NCBI RefSeq assembly: GCF_030286555.1
Contig: NZ_JASVWF010000002.1
Location: forward strand, 806,001-870,000
DNA from: Actinomycetospora termitidis
GTDB taxonomy: Bacteria; Actinomycetota; Actinomycetes; Mycobacteriales; Pseudonocardiaceae
Direction: 5' to 3'
DNA length: 64,000 bases
Under the pieces are notes generated by a model. The model had not been told where the DNA came from. It did no database searches and worked only from the letters and a program-made list of their open reading frames with translations. The number at the start of each line of letters is the position of its first letter. The stretch's first letter is position 1. Below, piece by piece: positions 55,509 to 63,014 of this stretch. Position numbers and translations under genes: made by a program.

Positions 55509-57557
55509 TCACCGCCGGGTCAGGTCGGCGACCGGACGACGGCGGCTGCGCACCGGTGCGCCCGCGGTGTGCCCGAGCCGCAGCACCAGCGCGACCGCCT
55601 CGCCGTCGTCCAACCCGACCGCGACCGCGAAGGCGCGCTGCAGGTCCGCGAGGTGCCCCGCGTGCGCGGCGGAGAGCTCCTCGAGGTCCGCCGGACCGTG
55701 CGCGTAGAGGAACACCGGCGACGTCGGGTGCACCGCGAGCCCGCGCGCCTGCGCCTCGACCCAGACTGCCTCGACGGCCTGACCACCGCGCACGAAGTCG
55801 GCGGGGGTCCGCCCGGCGACGGTGACGACGGCGAGCGCGGAGCTCGAGGCGATCCGGGTGCGGGTGTCGTCGGTGAGGGCGGACCCGCCGCCCCACGCCG
55901 CCAGCGTCTGCATCACCTCCGGGCGCCGGACGATGGCGAGGGTTGCGACGTCGGCCGGGCCCAGACCGAGCGCGGCGACGTCGATGCCGGTCGGCTCGCC
56001 GTGCGAGACCAGCTCGCCGACCATCTCGCCGTGCAGGCGCTCGGTGAGGTAGCGGACGCGGTCCGCGGCGGCGATCGCCTCCCCGGCGGCCCGCATCGTC
56101 TCGCCCGGTTCGAGCAGGTGCAGGTCCCCGCCCTCGGCCCGCGCGGCCTCGACGAGCGCGAGCCGGGTGGCGACGCCGATCGGACGCGGCCGGCCGAGCG
56201 CGCGGTCGGTGCCGCGGGCCAGCACGTCCGCGGCGGCCAGGCGCTCGTCGGTGCCGGGTGCGAACCGCACCGTCGCGACCAGGTCGGGCGACCCGGCGTC
56301 GGGGAACAGCTCGACGGGTCCGAGCCGGTGCTCGCGGGCCGCGGCGGCGCGGGCGTTGAAGAGCGCCGCGCCGAGGGCGACGTAGCTGCCCCGGTGGGCG
56401 ACGTCCATCGTCGTCGTGCGCCGGCGGTCGAGGAACAGGCGGAGCCGGCTCGCGTCCGCCTCGACACACCAGGGCTGCACGTTCCCGCCCGACGGTGCCC
56501 GGCGGACGGCCTCGAGCACGGCGTCGACCGGCTCGTCGTCGACGTCCACGTCGGGCACAGGGTCCTCTGGGGGCTCCGCCGCGACACCCTCCAGCACCTC
56601 GTCGAGGTCGACGCGGGTGCGGCCCGACGGCAGCGGCTCGCCCAGCCCGAACCGGCGGACGGCCGCCGCGACCGTCGCGGCGCCGAGCACCACGTCGCTC
56701 CCGAGCTGGGGCCACGTCGACAGCGTCGTCCCCACCTCCACCATCGACGCCGCGGCCCGTGCGGAGACGCGATCGGCACCGACGATCCGCAGCACGTACG
56801 GAGCCTTGTCGCGCGCGTCCAGCCCGACGAGGTCGGCCGCGGAGAGGTCGCCGGCGAGCCCGTGGAAGAGCGGCCGGTCGGGCTCGAGGTCGAACCGCTC
56901 GACGTCGACCAGGCCCCGGTCGCTCGTGGCCATGAGGACCGGGATGCCCAGCTCCCGCGCCCGCTCGCGCAGCAGCACCTTGACGTCGAGCGAGTCGGCC
57001 TCCTCGACGAGGACGTCGACGCCGGTGAGGAACTCGTCGATGCCGTCGACCGTGACGCCGGTGGTGAGGGCCTCGACGTCGAGGTAGGGGTCGAGCTCGG
57101 CGATCCGACGGGCGGCGACGACGGCCTTGTTCGTGCCCACCTCGAACAGGCCGACCGGGATGCGGTTGAGGTTGGACACCGCGACCTCGTCGAAGTCGGC
57201 GAGCCGCATCCGTCCGCACAGCCCCTCGAGCGCGAGCGTGTGCGCGATCGCGTGCCCCACCGACAGGCCCGCGACGGCGACGGTGAGCCGGTCGAAGCGG
57301 TCCTGCTCGGCGTCGGTGATCTTGTTGCGGTTCCGGTCCAGGCGCAGCCGGCGGTAGGCCGCGCGGTCGAGGATGCCGACCACCGCCCGTCGCCACGGGT
57401 AGTGGACCCAGCGGGTGGCGGGCGCGGCCTGCGGGCCGCGCAGCGCGGCGAGCTCGGCGGCCTGCGTGGCGCGCTGGTCGAGCACCGTGACCGTCGGGTC
57501 GGCGCACAGCGCGTCGAGGGCCGCGCCGTCGACGACGACCGCCCGGGCGGCGGTCAC
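55509..57557 (-). CDS. Rv1355c-like ThiF (E1-like) - nitroreductase fusion protein
   Basis: 682 residues. Residues 1-100 form a start domain (VVVDGAALDALCADPTVTVL, WVHYPWRRAVVGILDRAAY, RRLRLDRNRNKIT). Residues 100-330 are an E1/ThiF fold: VAVAGLSVGHAIAHTLALEG, LRLADFDEVAVSNLNRIPVG, GTNKAVVAARRIAELDPYLD and VDVLVEEADSLDVKVLLRER; the expected G-x-G-x-x-G is changed, and I see no zinc Cys pairs. From about 350 a nitroreductase-like FMN domain (VRRAPSGGNVQPWCVEADAS, HRGSYVALGAALFNARAAAA, VAALGLGPADVATLAIVRR) runs to the end. Mycobacterial Rv1355c has the same plan and no assigned reaction. GTG 57557 overlaps the acyltransferase-like gene (GTGA). Confidence 0.8.
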   Translation of the reverse strand: MTAARAVVVDGAALDALCADPTVTVLDQRATQAAELAALRGPQAAPATRWVHYPWRRAVVGILDRAAYRRLRLDRNRNKITDAEQDRFDRLTVAVAGLSVGHAIAHTLALEGLCGRMRLADFDEVAVSNLNRIPVGLFEVGTNKAVVAARRIAELDPYLDVEALTTGVTVDGIDEFLTGVDVLVEEADSLDVKVLLRERARELGIPVLMATSDRGLVDVERFDLEPDRPLFHGLAGDLSAADLVGLDARDKAPYVLRIVGADRVSARAAASMVEVGTTLSTWPQLGSDVVLGAATVAAAVRRFGLGEPLPSGRTRVDLDEVLEGVAAEPPEDPVPDVDVDDEPVDAVLEAVRRAPSGGNVQPWCVEADASRLRLFLDRRRTTTMDVAHRGSYVALGAALFNARAAAAREHRLGPVELFPDAGSPDLVATVRFAPGTDERLAAADVLARGTDRALGRPRPIGVATRLALVEAARAEGGDLHLLEPGETMRAAGEAIAAADRVRYLTERLHGEMVGELVSHGEPTGIDVAALGLGPADVATLAIVRRPEVMQTLAAWGGGSALTDDTRTRIASSSALAVVTVAGRTPADFVRGGQAVEAVWVEAQARGLAVHPTSPVFLYAHGPADLEELSAAHAGHLADLQRAFAVAVGLDDGEAVALVLRLGHTAGAPVRSRRRPVADLTRR

Positions 57558-58258
57558 GACGCGGACCGGGGCGTCGGGACGGCGACCTCGACCAGCTCGG
57601 CGACCGCGTCGTCGACGGCGCGGATCTCGTCGTCGGACACGTCCGGGGTCCAGTGCCAGCGGTCCCAGTGGGCCAGGAAGGTCCGGTAGCGCGGATCGGG
57701 GTAGGCGATCGCGGGGACGTCGTCGACCACGACCGCGCCGGCCGCGACGAACAGCCGCATCGTGTGGGCCGCCGTCCCCATCGCCCAGCGCGCCCCGAGC
57801 ACCGCGGCCGCGACGACGGGCGTCCGCTTCATCGTGGCCATCAGCTCGCGGCGCCCGGGGAACCCCCGCTCCATCCAGAAGCCCTGGGTCTCGACGAGGC
57901 CGTCGGGCACCCAGCCCTGGATCACCGCGCGCACCGCCGGGTCGCCCTCCCACACCTCGAGGGCCTGGGTGTCCTCCGCGGCGGCGACCGGACCGTGCGA
58001 GCGGATGCCGGCGACGGCACGCCCGTCGGCGTCGAGCGCGGTGAAGACCAGCGACGTGGGACGGTCGTCGACCCGCGTCGCCGCCTCGACGCCGTGCTCC
58101 GCGTAGAGCCGGCCGAGCCCGTCGAGGTGCGTGCTCCACAGCGCGGGATGGCTCTCCGGGGTGGTGACGGCGACCCGGATCCCGGTGCCGGGGACCGCGT
58201 AGCTGCGGTACCGGACCAGTGTGTCCGCCCCCGGCACGGGCACGTCCCCAGGGAACAA
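57554..58258 (-). CDS. GNAT/FeeM-like acyltransferase-like protein
   Basis: 234 residues. A GNAT-like pattern is seen: RYRSYAVPGTGIRVAVTTPE, LDGLGRLYAEHGVEAATRVD, SLVFTALDADGRAVAGIRSH, ALEVWEGDPAVRAVIQGWVP and the long helical end. It resembles N-acyl amino acid synthase/autoinducer-synthase-type acyltransferases more than metabolic GNATs, but the similarity is weak. The TTG start at 58258 was chosen because GGAGG lies 5 bases upstream; the frame is open to 58372. The GTGA overlap ties it to the ThiF-nitroreductase gene, so a joint pathway is the best inference. Confidence 0.6.
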   Translation of the reverse strand: MFPGDVPVPGADTLVRYRSYAVPGTGIRVAVTTPESHPALWSTHLDGLGRLYAEHGVEAATRVDDRPTSLVFTALDADGRAVAGIRSHGPVAAAEDTQALEVWEGDPAVRAVIQGWVPDGLVETQGFWMERGFPGRRELMATMKRTPVVAAAVLGARWAMGTAAHTMRLFVAAGAVVVDDVPAIAYPDPRYRTFLAHWDRWHWTPDVSDDEIRAVDDAVAELVEVAVPTPRSAS

Positions 58259-58463
58259 CTCGACCTCCGCGATGTCGGCAGACCGGAGATCGTGCTCGCG
58301 GTCGCCCCGGGGCTGAACCGCCGATCGAGGGGCCCGGTCGCCCGGCTTTCTTCGCCCGTTCGCCGAGGTCAAGAGCGACCTTTCGGGCTACTCAATGCAG
58401 GTGCTCAGCTCAGCGTGAAGATCCTCTGGGCCGTCGGGGTCGGGCCTGCCGCCGAACGGGAGA

Positions 58464-59171
58464 TCAGGCCCCCAGACGGGTGGACAGGTCCGCGGCGGCC
58501 TCGACGGTCGCGGCGCCGAGGCGGTCGAGCACCGGGCGCACCCGCGCGATCGGACCGGAGGTGTTCAGCGCCGCCACGACCCCGCCGTGGATGTCGCGCA
58601 CCGGCGCGGAGACACCGGCCAGCCGGCGGTCGAGCTCGCCGTCCACGACGGCCACGCCGTCGGCGAGGGTGCGGGCCGCGATGCCCGGGTCGAGCCCCGC
58701 CGCCCCCAGCCGCCGCGCCAGCGCCGCCTCGTCGCGGAAGGCCAGCAGCACCCGTCCGGCCGAGCTGACCTCGACCGGCACGTCCGAGACGTCGAACGCG
58801 ACCCGGGGAGCGGACCCGTCGCCGGCCACCGTCAGGACCGTCGCGACCGCGTCGCCGTGCAGGCGGCACAGGTGCGCCCCGACGCCCCAGCGCGCGGCGA
58901 GGACGGTCAGGACCCGACCCGCCGTCCGGACCAGCCGGGCCTCCGTGGTGCGGGCGGCGAACGCGTAGAGCCGCCAGCCCAGCGCGTAGCGGCGGCTGCG
59001 CGGGTCCCGCTCGACGAGGCCCTCGTCGGCGAGGGCGACGAGCGCGCGGGAGACCTGCGACTCGGTCCGCCCGGTCAGCGTCGCCAGCCGCGCGACGCCC
59101 AGGCCGGAGCCCTGCGCCTCGGGGGAGGCCAGGGCGCCCAGGAGGTCGGCGTCGCGGCGCAGCCCGTCCAT
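58464..59171 (-). CDS. IclR-family regulator of catabolic operon
   Basis: 235 residues. Winged helix GLGVARLATLTGRTESQVSR, ALVALADEGLVERDPRSRRY and the effector domain with VLTVLAARWGVGAHLCRLHG, RVLLAFRDEAALARR and GVSAPVRDIHGGVVAALNTS. Divergent from the dehydratase/dehydrogenase operon. TAGCCT 6 bases before ATG 59171 gives a leaderless start, and the perfect operator at 59183-59201 covers its first base, so autorepression is likely. Confidence 0.88.
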   Translation of the reverse strand: MDGLRRDADLLGALASPEAQGSGLGVARLATLTGRTESQVSRALVALADEGLVERDPRSRRYALGWRLYAFAARTTEARLVRTAGRVLTVLAARWGVGAHLCRLHGDAVATVLTVAGDGSAPRVAFDVSDVPVEVSSAGRVLLAFRDEAALARRLGAAGLDPGIAARTLADGVAVVDGELDRRLAGVSAPVRDIHGGVVAALNTSGPIARVRPVLDRLGAATVEAAADLSTRLGA

Positions 59172-59182
59172 CCGGCCAGGCT

Positions 59183-59201
59183 ACTTGCGCTGAGCGCAAG
59201 T
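59183..59201. promoter_or_regulatory. IclR operator
   Basis: ACTTGCGC-TGA-GCGCAAGT, a perfect 8-bp inverted repeat with a 3-base centre. It lies between the divergent IclR gene and the catabolic operon and overlaps the first base of the regulator's -10. Confidence 0.65.
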
Positions 59202-59255
59202 CCGCCTTGTCGGGCCGTCGGGCCACGGGTGCACTGCGGGCGTGGGGGCCGCGCC

Positions 59256-60356
59256 GTGAAGATCACCGACATCCGCGTCACCGAGCACACGCTCGAGCTG
59301 GACCCGCCGATGCACGCGGCGTGGGACCCGGACCCGCGGCACGCGTTCGCCGCGACGCTGGTCGAGGTGCACACGGACGCCGGGATCATCGGCGTCGGGT
59401 CCGGGGACACCATGGCGGGCTTCGCGCCGCACGTCCCGCACTTCCTCGGCACCGACCCGCTCGCCCTCGAGACCCAGGTGCGCCGCATCGAGTCGGTCGC
59501 CTTCCACGGCGGGCGGTTCTGGCCGCTGGAGGCCGCGCTCTGGGACGTCGTCGGGCAGGTCGCCGGCCTGCCGGTGTCGGTGCTGCTCGGCGGGGTGGCC
59601 GACCGGCTCCCGGTGTACGCCTCCTGGTGCTCGGTGCAGCGCCCGGAGCGGCGCGCCGACGACGCCCTCGAGCTCGTGGCCGCGGGCTTCCGCGCGGTGA
59701 AGGTGCGCGTCGACCCCCGGGACCCGGAGCCCGGGGTCGCCTCGGTCGCCGCGGTCCGCGAGGCGGTGGGGGACCGGCTCGACGTGCTGGTCGACCTCAA
59801 CCAGGCGTGGCGGATGGCCGGCGACGTCCGGCCCGCCGTCGAGCTCGTCGACGTCCGGCGGCTGGTCCGGCGCCTCGCGGAGTTCGAGCCCGGCTGGATC
59901 GAGGAGCCGCTGCCCTACGACGACGTGGCCGGACACCGTCTGCTGCGCGCGGAGAACCCGGGGCTGCGGATCGCCTCCGGGGAGATGTGCGACGACGCCG
60001 CCCAGCTCGCGCCCCTGACCGAGGAGCTCGACGTGGTGCAGACCGACGTCGTGCTCTCGCTGGGCATCACCCGCACCCGCCACCTCGCCGAGGTGATGCG
60101 CGCCCGCCACCGCCGCTTCACCCCGCACACCTGGTCGAACGGGCTCGGCCTGCTCGCGAACCTGCACGTCGCGGCCGGCGTCGGGGCCGGCCCGTACCTG
60201 GAGTTCCCCTACGACCCGGCCGGCGGCTGGACCCCGGAGCGCCGCGACTTCCTGCTCGCCGAACCGCTCCGACCCGCCGCCGACGGCACCCTCGCCGTCC
60301 CCCAGGCACCGGGCCTCGGTGCCGTCCTGCACCCCTCGCTCGGGAGCGACCGATGA
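59256..60356 (+). CDS. Mandelate racemase/muconate lactonizing-type (enolase superfamily) enzyme
   Basis: 366 residues with the enolase-superfamily plan: capping domain (VKITDIRVTEHTLELDPPMH), then the barrel with VSVLLGGVADRLPVYASW, GFRAVKVRVDP (K-x-R in place of K-x-K), LVDLNQAWRMAGDV (metal Asp and Asn), GWIEEPLPYDD (metal Glu), IASGEMCDDAAQ (metal Glu) and FTPHTWSNGL with a catalytic His. It is a sugar-acid dehydratase or racemase; context suggests that its product feeds the dehydrogenases encoded next. GTG 59256; the stop overlaps ALDH (ATGA). Confidence 0.85.
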   Translation: MKITDIRVTEHTLELDPPMHAAWDPDPRHAFAATLVEVHTDAGIIGVGSGDTMAGFAPHVPHFLGTDPLALETQVRRIESVAFHGGRFWPLEAALWDVVGQVAGLPVSVLLGGVADRLPVYASWCSVQRPERRADDALELVAAGFRAVKVRVDPRDPEPGVASVAAVREAVGDRLDVLVDLNQAWRMAGDVRPAVELVDVRRLVRRLAEFEPGWIEEPLPYDDVAGHRLLRAENPGLRIASGEMCDDAAQLAPLTEELDVVQTDVVLSLGITRTRHLAEVMRARHRRFTPHTWSNGLGLLANLHVAAGVGAGPYLEFPYDPAGGWTPERRDFLLAEPLRPAADGTLAVPQAPGLGAVLHPSLGSDR

Positions 60357-61732
60357 CCTCCACCAGTCCACCGACGTCGCTGCTCATCGACGGCGTCGAG
60401 GTGACCCCGGACGCGACGATGCCCGCGTACACCCCGCGCGACGGCTCGCTGCTCGGCCACGTCCCGTTGGCGCGGCTCGCGCCCGCGGCCCGCAAGGCCG
60501 TGCTGCTCCGCTTCGCCGCCCTGGTCCGCGAGCACACCGAGGAACTCGCGCTCGCCGAGACCCTGGACACCGGCAAGCCGATCCGGGAGTCACGCCAGGT
60601 CGACGTCCCGACCTGCGCCGACGTCCTGACCTGGTACGCCGAGGCGATCGACAAGCACTACGACCTGATCGCCCCGACCGGCCCGGGCGCGCTCGCGACG
60701 ATCACCCGTCGCCCGCTCGGGGTGGTGGCCGCGGTGGTGCCGTGGAACTACCCCCTGATCATCACCGCCTGGAAGATCGCGCCCGCGCTCGCCGTCGGGA
60801 ACAGCGTCATCGTGAAGCCGGCCGAGCAGTCGCCGTCGTCCGCGCTGATCCTCGCCCGGCTGGCCGCCGAGGCGGGCCTGCCCGACGGCGTCTTCACGGT
60901 GCTCTCCGGCGACGGCCCGACGACGGGTGCGGCGCTCGGGCGCCACCCGGGGATCGACAAGATCGGGTTCACCGGGTCGGTCGAGGTCGGCCGGCTGTTC
61001 CACCGGTACTCCGGGGAGTCCAACGGCAAGGCCGTCGCGGTCGAGGCGGGCGGGAAGTCCGCGCAGGTGGTGCTGCCCGACGCCGACCTGGACGCGGCGG
61101 CCTCCGCGATCGCGTGGGGGATCTTCTACAACGCCGGCCAGACCTGCCACGCGGGCTCGCGCGTGGTGGTCGACCGGTCCGTGCACGACGAGCTGGTCGG
61201 CCGGGTGGTGGACCTCGCGAAGACGTTCACGGTCGGCGACCCGCTCGCCGAGGACACCGTGCTCGGGGCGATCGTCGACCGGACCCAGCTCGACCGCGTC
61301 GTCGGCTACCTCGACCTGGCCCGGGACACCGTCGACGTCGCGTTCGGCGGGTCGGTGCTCGAGCCGGTGCCCGGCGGCACCTACGTCGAGCCCACCGTCC
61401 TGGACGGTGTGGCGAACGACAGCCGGCTCGCCCAGGAGGAGATCTTCGGTCCGGTGCTCTCGGTGGTCACGGCCGACGGTCCGGACGAGGCGGTGGCGCT
61501 GGCGAACGCGACCCGGTTCGAACTGGCGGCCGCGGTGTGGACCCGCGACGTCACGACGGCCCACCGGGTGGCCGACGCGCTGCGCGCCGGGACGGTGTGG
61601 GTGAACACGTTCGACGCGGCCTCGGTGACCACGCCGTTCGGGGGCGGCGGGGACACCGGCGGCGGCCGGGACCGCTCCCTCGCCGCGCTGGACGCCTACT
61701 CCGCGCCCAAGACCACCTGGTTCGCGCTGTGA
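60353..61732 (+). CDS. Aldehyde dehydrogenase with shortened N-terminal region
   Basis: 459 residues; typical members have 480-500. Motifs: VVAAVVPWNYPLIITAWKIA, FTGSVEVGRLFHRYSG, VEAGGKSAQVVLPDADLDAA (E in place of the usual E-L-G-G, catalytic Glu kept), NAGQTCHAGSR with the catalytic Cys, EEIFGPVLSVV. Between LGHVPLA and LAPAARKAVLLRF about 25 residues are missing compared with family members, an in-frame loss of the usual A-V-A-A-A-R-x-A-F helix. It presumably still folds. ATG 60353 and the following GTG 61729 both overlap neighbours. Confidence 0.88.
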   Translation: MTSTSPPTSLLIDGVEVTPDATMPAYTPRDGSLLGHVPLARLAPAARKAVLLRFAALVREHTEELALAETLDTGKPIRESRQVDVPTCADVLTWYAEAIDKHYDLIAPTGPGALATITRRPLGVVAAVVPWNYPLIITAWKIAPALAVGNSVIVKPAEQSPSSALILARLAAEAGLPDGVFTVLSGDGPTTGAALGRHPGIDKIGFTGSVEVGRLFHRYSGESNGKAVAVEAGGKSAQVVLPDADLDAAASAIAWGIFYNAGQTCHAGSRVVVDRSVHDELVGRVVDLAKTFTVGDPLAEDTVLGAIVDRTQLDRVVGYLDLARDTVDVAFGGSVLEPVPGGTYVEPTVLDGVANDSRLAQEEIFGPVLSVVTADGPDEAVALANATRFELAAAVWTRDVTTAHRVADALRAGTVWVNTFDAASVTTPFGGGGDTGGGRDRSLAALDAYSAPKTTWFAL

Positions 61733-62922
61733 GCGCCGTCGAGCCGCGCCCGGTGGCCGCCGCGCCGTGCGCCTGCCCCGCCGCCGTCCCGTTCCTGCAC
61801 GAGCCCGGGCCCGCCGTCGACTCCGGGGCGGGTGCGCTCGCCCGGCTCGGGGACCACGTCCTCGATGTGCACTCCTCCGCCCGGTCCGGCGGCGCGGTCG
61901 TGGTCACCGACCCCGGGCTGCGCGCCACCGGCATCGTCGACGAGGCCCTGACCGTGCTCGCCGCCGCGGGCTGCCCGACCGTCGTGGTCGACGAGATCCC
62001 CGGCAACCCGACCGTGCCGTCGGTCGAGGCGGGCGCCGGCCTCGTGGCCGGGGCGTTCCCCGGCAGCCGCCCGGTGGTCGTGGCGCTCGGTGGCGGGTCG
62101 GCCCTCGACGCCGCCAAGGGCATCGCGCGCCTGGCCGCCGACCCCACCGGGCCCGGCCTGCCGCTGATCGCCGTCCCGACCACCGCGGGCACCGGCGCCG
62201 AGACCAACGGGTTCGGCGTGCTGGAGGACCCGGTGCGCCGCTGCAAGGTCTACTGCGGTGACTCCTCGACGACGCCGCGGGTCGCGCTGCTCGACCCGCT
62301 GCTGACCCACGGCCTGCCGCCCGGGGCGACGGCCGCGACCGGCGTCGACGCCCTCGTGCACGCCCTGGAGTCGCTGGTCAGCCGTGGTCGCAGCGCGGTG
62401 TCGGAGGCGTTCGCCGCGGAGGCGCTGCGGCGCGTGTGGCACCGACTCCCGGACGCGTACGCCGACGGTGCCGACGCGGACGCGCGTGCCGAGATGCTGA
62501 TCGGTGCCCACCTCGCCGGGCAGGCCCTCACCCGCTCCGGGCTCGGGCTGGTCCACGGCCTCGGGCACGCGCTGACCGCCCATCACGGCGTCGTGCACGG
62601 CCGCGCACTCGCGATGGTGCTGCCCGAGGTGGTGGCGTGGTCGCTGGACGACACCGCCGACGCGCCGGCCGACGGCGGGGCCTGGGCGCGTGTCACCGAG
62701 ATCCTGGGCCTGCGGCACCCCGGTGAGCTGCCGGGCGCCCTCGCCCGCTGGACCGACGCGGTCGGCGTGCCCCCGGGCATCGACCGTGCCGGCCTGGGCC
62801 TGGGGTCCGACGAGGTGGCCGCCCTCGCGACCACCGCGGCGGCCGACCCGGTGGGCCGCAACGCGCCACGCACGGCCGACCGGACCGCCCTGGTGGGCCT
62901 GCTCACCCGCTCGCTCCACTGA
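61729..62922 (+). CDS. Iron-containing alcohol dehydrogenase
   Basis: 397 residues. Group III ADH marks: ALGGGSALDAAKGIARLAAD, AVPTTAGTGAETNGFGVLED, DALVHALESLVSRGRSAVSE, GLVHGLGHALTAHHGVVHGR with the Fe-binding His residues. It oxidises or reduces an aldehyde/alcohol with NAD(P). GTG 61729 overlaps the ALDH stop (GTGA), so the three catabolic genes form one translationally coupled operon under the IclR gene. Confidence 0.9.
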   Translation: MSAVEPRPVAAAPCACPAAVPFLHEPGPAVDSGAGALARLGDHVLDVHSSARSGGAVVVTDPGLRATGIVDEALTVLAAAGCPTVVVDEIPGNPTVPSVEAGAGLVAGAFPGSRPVVVALGGGSALDAAKGIARLAADPTGPGLPLIAVPTTAGTGAETNGFGVLEDPVRRCKVYCGDSSTTPRVALLDPLLTHGLPPGATAATGVDALVHALESLVSRGRSAVSEAFAAEALRRVWHRLPDAYADGADADARAEMLIGAHLAGQALTRSGLGLVHGLGHALTAHHGVVHGRALAMVLPEVVAWSLDDTADAPADGGAWARVTEILGLRHPGELPGALARWTDAVGVPPGIDRAGLGLGSDEVAALATTAAADPVGRNAPRTADRTALVGLLTRSLH

Positions 62923-63001
62923 CCCGGCGACTTGTCCAGATGCAACAGAACCCGTGAGCCGGTCGTCGCTTCGGCTGTAGCGATCGGGGCGAGGGCGTCC
63001 T

Positions 63002-63007
63002 TACCGT
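63002..63007 (+). promoter_or_regulatory. Leaderless -10 hexamer of reductase gene
   Basis: TACCGT, 7 bases, ATG 63015. The gene starts a new transcript 92 bases after the catabolic operon. Confidence 0.45.
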
Positions 63008-63014
63008 CGGGGAC

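Noticed and set aside
57558..58139. N-terminal extension of the ThiF-nitroreductase protein to 876 residues
   Set aside because: The extra part is antisense-like Arg/Gly-rich sequence in another frame of the acyltransferase gene; GTG 57557 with GTGA overlap is the natural start.
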